A DNA stretch of 8,123 nt from JBLYYQ01 sp048550035. GTDB taxonomy: Bacteria; Nitrospinota_A; UBA7883; JBLYYQ01. Below the pieces are notes generated by a model. The model was not told where the DNA came from, made no database searches, and saw only the letters and a program-made list of their open reading frames with translations. Of this stretch, positions 1 through 6,559 are shown piece by piece. Each line of letters opens with the position of its first letter. Positions within the stretch are counted from its first letter, which is position 1. Both the position numbers and the translations under genes were made by a program. The stretch is taken from positions 1 to 8,123 of the forward strand of contig JBLYYQ010000111.1 in the NCBI GenBank assembly GCA_048550035.1. The letters run 5' to 3'.

Positions 1-197
1 AATCACAGATAACTTATCCCAAACAGTCTAGCAACTGCTACATCTCGCAATCTATTCACAATAGAGTCAAACTATCCAATCTCTTGCAACATCTATATCA
101 CAGTTCATCCTAGAATGTAATTGATATTTTTCAAGCTATCCACTTTTAGTTTTAAGTCAAAATGGAGCAGAATAGATCTTATCGGAAGAATTGATTA
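1..197. other. Non-coding region upstream of folD
   Basis: I see no gene here. Plus-strand frame 3 is open from the window edge to a TAG at 111-113, but its 36 codons resemble no protein I know and the other two frames stop within about 31 bases. On the minus strand the possible starts near 108, 93 and 42 give peptides of 13 codons or fewer, and a GTG near 60 gives 18 codons. The first 113 bases are poor in G and rich in C on this strand (about 10 G by eye), unlike the bases that follow. This could be the 3' flank or a decayed remnant of a neighbouring gene outside the window. No terminator hairpin with a T-run is visible. Confidence 0.5.
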
Positions 198-226
198 TTG
201 AAGCAATTAAACTAAACAGGTATTAT
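198..226 (+). promoter_or_regulatory. Candidate sigma70-type promoter for the folD operon
   Basis: A -35-like TTGAAG at 198-203 is followed by a 17-nt spacer and a -10-like TATTAT at 221-226, matching consensus at 4 of 6 and 5 of 6 positions. Transcription would begin near 233, giving a leader of about 35 nt before the folD ATG at 268. That leader contains AAGGA at 252-256, a Shine-Dalgarno match 11 nt before the start. The position fits a promoter for folD-xseA-xseB-ispA, but promoter calls in AT-rich DNA are prone to false positives and the sigma factor is assumed. Confidence 0.5.
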
Positions 227-267
227 TATTATTTGGTTCTGTTTTGAATTTAAGGAAAATTTAAATT

Positions 268-1128
268 ATGAAGCTGTTAAATGGTAAAAAAATTGCTGAC
301 ATCATCAAAGAAGAGATTGCGACTGAAATTAAAACTATAGCTGAAAAGAATGGTAGAACGCCAGGTTTAGCTGTAGTTTTAGTCGGATCTGATCTCGCCT
401 CTGAGGTATATGTTAAATTAAAAAAGCGTGACTGCAAAGAGGTTGGAATTAAATCATTTGAGCACAATTTGCCTGAAAGCTGCTCTGAAAATGAGCTACT
501 TAGCTTAATTGAGCAACTGAACAATAATATTGAAGTAGATGGGATTTTGGTTCAACTGCCGTTACCTGACTCAATTGATGAAAGTAAGGTACTAAAAAGC
601 ATCGCACCAGCTAAAGATGTAGATGGCTTTCATCCTGAGAATGTAGGAGCCTTGTTGCAAAATCAAGCTATATTGAAGCCATGCACGCCAAGTGGAACAA
701 TTGAGCTACTAGATCGATATCAGATTGAGATCGAAGGGAAAAATGTAGTAGTGTTAGGTCGCTCTAATATCGTGGGTAAACCACTTGCTATCATGATGCT
801 GCATCGGAATGCAACTGTAACGATCGCCCACTCTAAGACAGCTGATATCAAATCAGTAACGAAGCAGGCTGACATACTCTGCGTTGCAATCGGGAAAAGT
901 GACTTTTTGAAAGCCGATATGGTTAAAGAAGGTGCAGTTGTTATTGATATAGGAGTCAATCGAAAAGCAGATAACTCATTAACAGGCGATGTAGACTTTG
1001 AGCAAGTAACAAAAGTTGCAAGCTATGTCACTCCATCGCCTGGTGGGATTGGTCCTTTAACAAGAGCTATGCTCCTGAAGAACTCGCTGATTGCATACAA
1101 AATGAACATCACCAATTTAGCCCGTTAA
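268..1128 (+). CDS. folD: Bifunctional methylenetetrahydrofolate dehydrogenase / methenyltetrahydrofolate cyclohydrolase FolD
   Basis: FolD is a cytosolic enzyme that oxidises 5,10-methylene-THF to 5,10-methenyl-THF using NADP and hydrolyses that to 10-formyl-THF, feeding purine and formyl-methionine synthesis. The 286 residues match the usual length. The N-terminal catalytic domain shows the YVxxK motif with Tyr48 and Lys52 (the cyclohydrolase lysine), Gln96 in ILVQLPLP and Asp119 in KDVDGFHP. The nucleotide-binding domain has GRSNIVGKP at 164-172, and the C-terminal signature PGGIGPLT lies at 258-265. One mild oddity is Leu43 where the common DPAS motif has proline. The ATG is chosen because the protein begins with the typical xLLNGKxIA segment and AAGGA lies 11 nt upstream. 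It is first in a tight run with xseA, whose start is 4 bp beyond its stop. All core residues are present, so the identification is firm. Confidence 0.97.
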   Translation: MKLLNGKKIADIIKEEIATEIKTIAEKNGRTPGLAVVLVGSDLASEVYVKLKKRDCKEVGIKSFEHNLPESCSENELLSLIEQLNNNIEVDGILVQLPLPDSIDESKVLKSIAPAKDVDGFHPENVGALLQNQAILKPCTPSGTIELLDRYQIEIEGKNVVVLGRSNIVGKPLAIMMLHRNATVTIAHSKTADIKSVTKQADILCVAIGKSDFLKADMVKEGAVVIDIGVNRKADNSLTGDVDFEQVTKVASYVTPSPGGIGPLTRAMLLKNSLIAYKMNITNLAR

Positions 1129-1132
1129 AATA

Positions 1133-2581
1133 ATGGAACAGATAGGTCTCAAGCTCGATCAAAATAAAGCTAGTAGGATGCAGAAAATCTATACCGTTAC
1201 TGAGCTGACCTCTCTATTGAAAAATCAGTTAGAAGATGATTATAGCTCTATTTTAGTTAAGGGTGAATTAAGTGGATTCAAGCGACATAGCTCTGGTCAT
1301 ATCTATTTTTCGATTAAAGATGAGAATATGGCATTACTATCTGCTATTATGTGGCGCTCAAAGGCTACAAAGCTCGACTTTCAGCCAAAAGATGGCGATT
1401 CTATCGTAGCTAAAGGGAAACTTTCATTTTACCAACCGCAAGGGAAATGCCACTTAATTACTGACCATATCAAGCTAGATGGGATTGGCGAACTATACCT
1501 GAAATTTGAAAAATTAAAAGAGTCCTTAAAGAAAGAGGGACTGTTTGATGATTCACGAAAGAAATCAATCCCGAGCTACCCTACTTCAATCGGAATAGTT
1601 ACATCAGCAGATGGTGCAGCATTAAAAGATATAGTCAAGACAATCAGACGGAGGTTTCCTGGGATGGAAACAGTCTTGGCAGCAGCTAAGGTTCAAGGCG
1701 AGAATGCCGTATCAGATATTATTGACAATCTAGAGCTACTTGATAAATCTGGCGAAGTTGATCTGATTATTCTAGCACGAGGTGGTGGTTCAATTGAAGA
1801 TTTGATGGCGTTTAATGATGAAAAACTTGCTCGCGTTATTAGTCAGTTGAAACTCCCTATCATTTCCGCAGTAGGACATGAAACAGACTTTACTATTGCC
1901 GATTTTGTGGCGGATTGCAGAGCATCTACCCCTACAGCTGGTGCAGAGCTAGCAACCCCTGATAAAAGTAGCTTGATTAAAGATATTGAACAACTTGCTA
2001 TAACTCTTGAAAATCTACTTAATGCAAAAGTTGAAACTCTATACCAAGATTTAGATTACAATTCTGATAGAGTAACAAACAGCATCGAGTCATATATGAA
2101 GTTGAAACGAAATAAGCTAGAATCAATTAACAGCAATTTTATAGCTATAAGTCCAATTGCAAAGTTAAAAGCAAAAATAGCAACCACCGCTCATTTCGAA
2201 CATCGATTAAATAGCAAAATTGAACATATTGTATTTAATAGTAAAAACCGCTTTGAGCAGCTCCAAGAGAGTTTTGATCGGTTTAAAATTCAATTGATTC
2301 CATATAGGATGAGAGAATCGTTAGAGCGGTTAGAGAGTCAGATAGAGAGGACTCTCCTAACAAGACTTGAATTGAAGCGTAACAGATTAAAATCAGCTAT
2401 AGAGCTATTTAAAGCATTGAATCCTAAGGTAATCGTAAAGCGAGGCTACGCAATCATCCAAAATAGGCAAGGTAATCTGATTAAGTCTATTTTTGATGCT
2501 AAAATAGATGAACAGCTGGATATCATGGTATCAGATGGCATTCTGAAGGCAAAAATATTTAGAATCATATCGAAAAAATGA
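1133..2581 (+). CDS. xseA: Exodeoxyribonuclease VII large subunit XseA
   Basis: XseA is the catalytic subunit of exonuclease VII, which degrades single-stranded DNA from both ends into oligonucleotides and acts in DNA repair with several XseB subunits. The 482 residues are somewhat longer than the common 400-460. An N-terminal OB-fold domain, about residues 18-115, is recognised by the YTVTELTSLLK start and the VKGELSGFK and GHIYFSIKD segments. The nuclease domain follows: GLFD near 136, IGIVTSxxGAAxxD at 153-166, RGGGSIEDL at 216-224 and GHETDFTIADFVAD at 248-261. Residues of roughly 283-430 are helical and charged, fitting the long coiled-coil arm that carries XseB, and RGYAI at 437-441 closes the conserved core. 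The start is uncertain: ATG 1133 lacks a visible Shine-Dalgarno, while Met16 (1178) lies nearer the family's usual N terminus. Coupling to folD, whose stop is 4 bp upstream, favours 1133. Confidence 0.97.
   Translation: MEQIGLKLDQNKASRMQKIYTVTELTSLLKNQLEDDYSSILVKGELSGFKRHSSGHIYFSIKDENMALLSAIMWRSKATKLDFQPKDGDSIVAKGKLSFYQPQGKCHLITDHIKLDGIGELYLKFEKLKESLKKEGLFDDSRKKSIPSYPTSIGIVTSADGAALKDIVKTIRRRFPGMETVLAAAKVQGENAVSDIIDNLELLDKSGEVDLIILARGGGSIEDLMAFNDEKLARVISQLKLPIISAVGHETDFTIADFVADCRASTPTAGAELATPDKSSLIKDIEQLAITLENLLNAKVETLYQDLDYNSDRVTNSIESYMKLKRNKLESINSNFIAISPIAKLKAKIATTAHFEHRLNSKIEHIVFNSKNRFEQLQESFDRFKIQLIPYRMRESLERLESQIERTLLTRLELKRNRLKSAIELFKALNPKVIVKRGYAIIQNRQGNLIKSIFDAKIDEQLDIMVSDGILKAKIFRIISKK
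2330..2360 (+). repeat. Imperfect inverted repeat inside xseA
   Basis: TTAGAGAGTC at 2330-2339 and GACTCTCCTAA at 2350-2360 are complementary except for one bulged C, separated by a 10-nt loop. The core stem GAGAGTC/GACTCTC has 7 pairs. It lies in codons for the charged helical arm of XseA, is not followed by a T-run, and so is not a standard terminator. A function for the RNA hairpin is only a possibility. Confidence 0.4.
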
Positions 2582-2585
2582 GGTG
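2580..2585 (+). promoter_or_regulatory. Strong Shine-Dalgarno of xseB, overlapping the xseA stop codon
   Basis: GAGGTG begins on the second base of the xseA TGA stop and ends 5 nt before the xseB ATG at 2591. It is the clearest ribosome-binding site of the first operon. Its strength, next to the weak or absent site of xseA, is consistent with XseB being made in excess, since exonuclease VII contains several small subunits per large subunit. That link is an inference. Confidence 0.75.
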
Positions 2586-2590
2586 TAATT

Positions 2591-2842
2591 ATGAAGAAAG
2601 ATAAGGCAAAAAGTTTTGAACTAGAGTTTAACCGTTTATCAGAGATCGTATCAAAGTTAGAGTCAGAAGAGACTGAATTAGAGGGCGCATTAAAACTCTA
2701 TGAAGAGGGTGCCGAGAAGATCAAATCATGCGATAAATATCTCAATGAGGCAGAATCAAAGATAAAGAAGATCAAACAATCAAGAGAAAAAGAGCAAGTT
2801 AATCAAGGCGATAGCGATAGCAATGATCGGAATCTTATATGA
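2591..2842 (+). CDS. xseB: Exodeoxyribonuclease VII small subunit XseB
   Basis: XseB is the small non-catalytic subunit of exonuclease VII; several copies bind the helical arm of XseA, and the known role is to support its nuclease activity. The protein has 83 residues, the normal size for the family. Residues 8-62 carry the conserved two-helix pattern: FELEFNRLSEIVSKLES, then the ETELEGALKLYEEGAEKI segment, then LNEAESKI. The last 20 or so residues are polar and rich in Lys, Asp and Ser and look disordered. They are partly encoded by a short GCGATA hexamer repeat (2808-2819). It lies directly after xseA with a strong GAGGTG site, and its TGA overlaps the ATG of ispA as ATGA, which suggests translational coupling. 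The pairing of neighbours leaves little doubt. Confidence 0.96.
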   Translation: MKKDKAKSFELEFNRLSEIVSKLESEETELEGALKLYEEGAEKIKSCDKYLNEAESKIKKIKQSREKEQVNQGDSDSNDRNLI

Positions 2843-3735
2843 CCTGTTCTCTACTAGAACATATTGCAAGAGTAAAAGAAGCGACAGAATCGGTATTAGA
2901 TAAGTTAGTTCCAAAAGCAACCGTATCACCTGCCAAGCTGCATCAGGCGATGCGCCATTCACTCTTTAGCAATGGCAAGATGATCCGCCCAGCACTGGTT
3001 ATACTAGGAACCGAAAGTGTTGGAGGTAGATTAGAAGATGCTATTTATTACGGAGCAGCGATTGAATTAATTCATACCTACACGTTAGTGCATGACGATC
3101 TGCCATCATTAGATAATGACGATTATCGGCGTGGCAAACCTTCACTACATAAGCAGTTTGATGAATCGACAGCTATTTTAGCAGGTAATGCACTATTAAC
3201 ACTAGCAGGCCAAACATTAGTCCGTAAAGAGTTATTCGGACGAGCAACTGCTAGCGTAGTTGCAAAAAATGCAGAAGAGCTCTTTGATGGGATCGGCTCT
3301 AGAGGGACAATCGGCGGTCAAGTAGTTGATTTAGAGATAGAAGATGGAGGTGGTGATTTAAAAATAGTAGAAGGAGTTTATACTAACAAGACTGGCAAAC
3401 TGATTGCTTTATCGTTGACAGGTGGAGCAAGGTTAGGTGGTGCTACCGATCAGCAGATCGAACTGCTTTCTCTGTATGGTCATAAAGTGGGACTTGCGTT
3501 TCAGGTGGTGGACGATATTCTAGACTTGTTAGACGATAATAAAGGGAAAGGAGCCAACCGCAAAAGTGATCTAGCGAATAAGAAGAGCACCTACCCTGCA
3601 TTGATCGGAGTAGAGTCCTCTAAACAGATTGTGAATAATCTAAGAGACGAGGCGATTGAACTTATCTCTTCTATGGAAATTGATAGCAGGCTACTGATTG
3701 ATATGGCAAACTTTATCGTTGATCGAAGATTTTAA
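2839..3735 (+). CDS. ispA: Short-chain polyprenyl diphosphate synthase, IspA type (farnesyl or geranylgeranyl diphosphate synthase)
   Basis: This enzyme condenses isopentenyl diphosphate with allylic diphosphates to make farnesyl or geranylgeranyl diphosphate for undecaprenyl carrier lipid, quinone tails and related products, and acts in the cytosol. The 298 residues are typical. The IPP-binding residues Gly46, Lys47, Arg50 and His79 are present. The first Asp-rich motif, DDLPSLD at 86-92, is of the eubacterial DDxxxxD type and is followed by RRGKPSLHK, and Gln161 sits in GGQVVDLE. The second Asp-rich motif, DDILD, is at 225-229. The usual GGKRxRP reads NGKMIRP here, a common kind of variation. 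The ATG overlaps the xseB stop by 4 bp and has only a weak GGA upstream, so translation is probably coupled. Sequence alone does not settle whether the main product is C15 or C20. The next gene but for a 105-bp gap is dxs, which supplies the same pathway. Confidence 0.95.
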   Translation: MTCSLLEHIARVKEATESVLDKLVPKATVSPAKLHQAMRHSLFSNGKMIRPALVILGTESVGGRLEDAIYYGAAIELIHTYTLVHDDLPSLDNDDYRRGKPSLHKQFDESTAILAGNALLTLAGQTLVRKELFGRATASVVAKNAEELFDGIGSRGTIGGQVVDLEIEDGGGDLKIVEGVYTNKTGKLIALSLTGGARLGGATDQQIELLSLYGHKVGLAFQVVDDILDLLDDNKGKGANRKSDLANKKSTYPALIGVESSKQIVNNLRDEAIELISSMEIDSRLLIDMANFIVDRRF

Positions 3736-3760
3736 AATTAAATTTAACTATTAAAGTAAT

Positions 3761-3789
3761 TTAGTGTAATCTACTACTTAAGATACAAT
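3761..3789 (+). promoter_or_regulatory. Weak candidate promoter in the ispA-dxs gap
   Basis: The 105-bp gap (3736-3840) is the longest between genes downstream of folD. TACAAT at 3784-3789 matches the -10 consensus at 5 of 6 positions, but the hexamer 17 nt upstream, TTAGTG at 3761-3766, is a poor -35. No terminator hairpin follows ispA, so read-through from the upstream operon is likely in any case. I offer this only as a possible internal start for dxs-tlyA. Confidence 0.22.
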
Positions 3790-3824
3790 TACGTAAATAG
3801 TATCGCCATTAGAAAGTTTAAGAA

Positions 3825-3830
3825 TAGGAC
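3825..3830 (+). promoter_or_regulatory. Shine-Dalgarno that supports the TTG start of dxs
   Basis: TAGGAC contains AGGA at 3826-3829, ending 11 nt before the TTG at 3841. No in-frame ATG, GTG or TTG occurs between the upstream in-frame stop at 3757-3759 and 3841, so this site and the family N terminus together fix the start. Confidence 0.55.
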
Positions 3831-3840
3831 AAGTTCGTCT

Positions 3841-5772
3841 TTGCTCAAAAATATAGCCGGTCCTGATGATATAAAGTTATTATCAATAGAGAAGCTAAAT
3901 GATTTAGCATGCGAGATTCGTACTCGTATAATAGAGGTTGTTTCCAAAAACGGAGGCCATTTAGCAAGTTCACTAGGAACAGTGGAACTGATAATATCTT
4001 TGCATAAAATATTCAACACACCAACTGATAAGATTTTATTTGATGTAGGTCACCAGTCGTATGCCCACAAGATCTTAACGAACCGTAATTGCAACCTTGA
4101 ATCACTCCGGAAGCTTGACGGTTTAAGTGGATTTATGAGCCCACGCGAAAGTAAGTTTGATCCATTTATAGCAGGTCATGCCGGCAATTCAATCTCTGCT
4201 GGGCTTGGGATGGCAATTGCCCGCGATCTTTCGAAAGAGACAAATAAGATCATCTCAGTCATCGGCGACGGTTCAATCGGAACTGGGATGGCACTAGAAG
4301 CATTAAATCATGCAGGCGGGATCAATGCAGATCTGATAGTGGTACTAAATGATAACAGGATGTCAATCTCTCCTAATGTTGGTGCGTTGAGCCAATATTT
4401 AAATAATATAATAACCGGTGTTTGGTATAACAAATTACGTTCTGAGCTTGATCCGATTGTAGAGTCTATTGTCGGTTCTAAGGTCACGCAAGTAGCTAAA
4501 CGATTTGAAGATACTATTAAAGGTATCATGACTCCTGGACGGTTTTTTGAAGAGCTAGGATTTAAATATGTAGGTCCTATTGATGGGCATGCGATCAAAT
4601 ATCTAAATGAGACTTTTAGCCGAGTTAGCCAGCTAAAAGGTCCTGTATTAGTTCATGTTATCACGACAAAAGGTAAAGGTTATAATTTTGCTGAAGAGAG
4701 TGCTGACAATTTTCATGGAGTAGCACCCTTCAACTTAGAAAATGGTAAATCGTTAAAAGTTAGATCGGAGGCGAAGAGTTACACAGATATTTTTTCTGAT
4801 ACCTTAATTGAGCTAGCCGAAACAGATGAGAAGATTGTAGCGATCACAGCTGCGATGGAACAAGGGACTGGGTTAACAAGATTTTCAAAGAAGTTTCCGG
4901 ACCGTTATTTTGATGTTGGGATCGCAGAGCAACATGCAGGGACATTTGCAGCTGGACTAGCGACATCAGGCTACAAGCCAGTTGTAGCGATCTATTCAAC
5001 ATTTCTCCAGCGACTTTTGGATCAAATGATACATGACGTGGCGATTATGAATCTTAATGTTATTTTCGCAATTGATCGAGCTGGTGTTGTTGGTGAAGAT
5101 GGGGCAACGCATCAAGGGCTATTCGATCTTTCATATCTTCGTATGATTCCAAACTTCACAATTATGTCGCCGAAAAATGGCGCAGAAATGAAAGCAATGC
5201 TAAAATTTGCAACCACGATAGAAGGTCCGGTTGCGATTCGTTATCCTCGTGGAGCGGTATCGGAGTTTGATTTTGGACAATCAACGCTACCTAAGATTGA
5301 ATATCCAAAATCTGAACTATTATTAGAAGGTGATGATCACCTAGTAATAGCTACAGGATCAACAGTGGAGCCTGCCTACCGTGCATTGAAATCAGTTAGA
5401 TCAAAAGGGATCAATGCTACCTTAATTAATGTTAGATTTATTAAACCTCTAGATAAAGAGTTAATTTTAGACCATATTCACCGTTCAAAATATATCCTGA
5501 CAATTGAGGAAAATGTAATCAAGGGTGGCTTAGGTAGCGCAGTATTAGAGCTACTAAATTCTACTGGATTTCATAGATTAAATATTAAAATGTTAGGCGC
5601 ACCGGACAAATTTATTCCACATGGTTCTCAATCAGCTATTCGGAATATATTGGGTATTGATTCTAATGGTATTGAACGTGCAGTCATAGAGCAACGGAGT
5701 TTTGTAAAAGATACTATAAACGGTCTATCTCGTGAAGAGTTCCAAAAAACGGCTCGACTCACTTCTAATTGA
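3841..5772 (+). CDS. dxs: 1-deoxy-D-xylulose-5-phosphate synthase Dxs
   Basis: Dxs joins pyruvate and glyceraldehyde 3-phosphate, with thiamine diphosphate and Mg, into DXP, the entry step of the MEP isoprenoid pathway and a precursor of thiamine and pyridoxal. The 643 residues are normal in length. In order: GGHLASSLGTVEL with His40, FDVGHQSYAHKI at 67-78, the TPP-binding GDG at 142-144 ending at LNDN (169-172), SISPNVGALS, Glu363 in DVGIAEQHA (the cofactor-activating Glu), then YSTFLQR, IDRAG and DGATHQG of the transketolase-like domain, and a C-terminal domain with IEENVIKGGLGSAV. Common GHSSTSIS reads GHAGNSIS (112-119), and GDG is followed by SIGTGM. The start is TTG: it is the first usable codon after an in-frame stop at 3757, an AGGA lies upstream, and MLKNI fits the family. 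The last 13 codons plus the stop overlap tlyA in another frame. Confidence 0.98.
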   Translation: MLKNIAGPDDIKLLSIEKLNDLACEIRTRIIEVVSKNGGHLASSLGTVELIISLHKIFNTPTDKILFDVGHQSYAHKILTNRNCNLESLRKLDGLSGFMSPRESKFDPFIAGHAGNSISAGLGMAIARDLSKETNKIISVIGDGSIGTGMALEALNHAGGINADLIVVLNDNRMSISPNVGALSQYLNNIITGVWYNKLRSELDPIVESIVGSKVTQVAKRFEDTIKGIMTPGRFFEELGFKYVGPIDGHAIKYLNETFSRVSQLKGPVLVHVITTKGKGYNFAEESADNFHGVAPFNLENGKSLKVRSEAKSYTDIFSDTLIELAETDEKIVAITAAMEQGTGLTRFSKKFPDRYFDVGIAEQHAGTFAAGLATSGYKPVVAIYSTFLQRLLDQMIHDVAIMNLNVIFAIDRAGVVGEDGATHQGLFDLSYLRMIPNFTIMSPKNGAEMKAMLKFATTIEGPVAIRYPRGAVSEFDFGQSTLPKIEYPKSELLLEGDDHLVIATGSTVEPAYRALKSVRSKGINATLINVRFIKPLDKELILDHIHRSKYILTIEENVIKGGLGSAVLELLNSTGFHRLNIKMLGAPDKFIPHGSQSAIRNILGIDSNGIERAVIEQRSFVKDTINGLSREEFQKTARLTSN

Positions 5773-6490
5773 CCTAAAATTAGTAGCGAGCCGTTCTATA
5801 GCTAAGTCAATGATACTAGCAGGCAAAGTCATGGTAGATAATAAGGTTGCCGACAAAGTTGGCGAGCTAACTAAAATTGATGCGTCGATAAGAGTTAAAG
5901 CTTCGAAATCTAACTTTGTATCGCGAGGTGGCGAGAAGCTAGAACATGGATTAAAAACATTTCAGATTGATCCAGCTGGGAAGATCTGCCTTGATATAGG
6001 GGCATCAACCGGCGGATTTACCGATCTTCTCTTGAAATATAAAGCCAAAAAGGTCTGGGCAGTTGATGTTGGCTACAATCAGCTCGATTACAGATTAAGA
6101 GAAGATAGCCGAGTAGTCTCGCTTGAGCGAACCAATGCACGGACAACAGATTTTAAGTCACTAATAAGCGATAAAATAGAACTTATAGTTATTGATGTTT
6201 CATTTATTTCATTAAAATTGGCATTAATCCCCTCGTTAGAGTCTCTTGAAGAGGACGGGACGATTGTAGCATTGCTCAAACCTCAGTTTGAAGTCGGTCG
6301 TGAAAAAGTTAGACGTAAAGGTGTAGTTAAAGATAAAATAGCAATCGATAATGTTATTAAAGAATTGATAACCTTCTTTGAAGCAAATGGCTTATCCTTT
6401 AACGGAATAACAGAATCTCCAATTAAAGGAGCAAAAAGCAAAAATACTGAATATCTGCTCCATTTAAAAAAGAATAAAATTTTAAAATAA
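5732..6490 (+). CDS. tlyA: TlyA family rRNA (cytidine-2'-O)-methyltransferase
   Basis: TlyA proteins use S-adenosylmethionine to methylate the ribose 2'-OH of cytidine in rRNA (23S C1920, and in some species also 16S C1409). Older annotations call them haemolysins. The 252 residues carry an N-terminal S4-like RNA-binding domain (about 5-62, opening KKRLDSLL) and a Rossmann methyltransferase domain: SRGGEKL at 64-70, SAM loop DIGASTGGFTD at 88-98, VDVGYNQLDYRLR, DVSFISL at 155-161, LKPQFEVG at 182-189 and SPIKGAKSKNTEYL at 229-242. Lys69, Asp155, Lys183 and Glu240 match the K-D-K-E tetrad described for the mycobacterial protein. The usual GNxE near the end reads KNTE. I chose GTG at 5732 because the conserved KKRLD begins at residue 5; the next ATG (5807-5809) would cut the S4 domain. 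It overlaps dxs by 41 bp in the +1 frame and shows no clear Shine-Dalgarno, so translation probably follows from ribosomes ending dxs. Confidence 0.96.
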   Translation: MKSSKKRLDSLLIDLKLVASRSIAKSMILAGKVMVDNKVADKVGELTKIDASIRVKASKSNFVSRGGEKLEHGLKTFQIDPAGKICLDIGASTGGFTDLLLKYKAKKVWAVDVGYNQLDYRLREDSRVVSLERTNARTTDFKSLISDKIELIVIDVSFISLKLALIPSLESLEEDGTIVALLKPQFEVGREKVRRKGVVKDKIAIDNVIKELITFFEANGLSFNGITESPIKGAKSKNTEYLLHLKKNKILK

Positions 6491-6495
6491 AATAG

Positions 6496-6523
6496 TTGAC
6501 TTGATCTAATATGGTAGTAGAAT
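6496..6523 (+). promoter_or_regulatory. Strong candidate promoter for rplM-rpsI, with A/T-rich upstream tract
   Basis: TTGACT at 6496-6501 (5 of 6) and TAGAAT at 6518-6523 (5 of 6) are separated by 16 nt, the best promoter match of the window. About 6468-6494, overlapping the end of tlyA, is an almost pure A/T tract that could act as an UP element, as expected of a ribosomal-protein promoter. Transcription would start near 6530, leaving a leader of about 30 nt, too short for the structured L13 autoregulatory leader known from some Firmicutes. A GATC at 6503-6506 lies in the spacer. No intrinsic terminator is visible between tlyA and this promoter. Confidence 0.75.
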
Positions 6524-6559
6524 ATTCTTTTTATTTTAAAGCGTTAAGGTTATAGGTAA

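Noticed and set aside
162..194. Tiny plus-strand frame starting ATG at 162 (10 codons), as a possible leader peptide of folD
   Set aside because: It has no Shine-Dalgarno, no regulatory codon run and no attenuator stem, and it lies upstream of the best promoter candidate.
261..524. Minus-strand open frame of 87 codons across the start of folD
   Set aside because: It lies wholly opposite conserved folD codons, has no family features and is a shadow of the real gene.
2808..2827. GCGATA hexamer repeat near the end of xseB, resembling a HIP1-like or iteron element
   Set aside because: There are only two exact copies plus one degenerate copy, in frame and encoding a polar linker; simple codon repetition explains it.
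4308..4598. Minus-strand open frame of 96 codons inside dxs
   Set aside because: It is antisense to conserved Dxs residues and resembles no known protein; length alone is not evidence.
5732..6490. tlyA as a haemolysin or toxin gene
   Set aside because: The SAM-binding loop, S4-like domain and K-D-K-E residues identify an rRNA methyltransferase; the haemolysin name is historical.
6470..6495. Intrinsic terminator after tlyA
   Set aside because: The tract contains TTTTAAAA-type symmetry but no GC stem and no proper T-run; it fits an A/T-rich upstream promoter element better.
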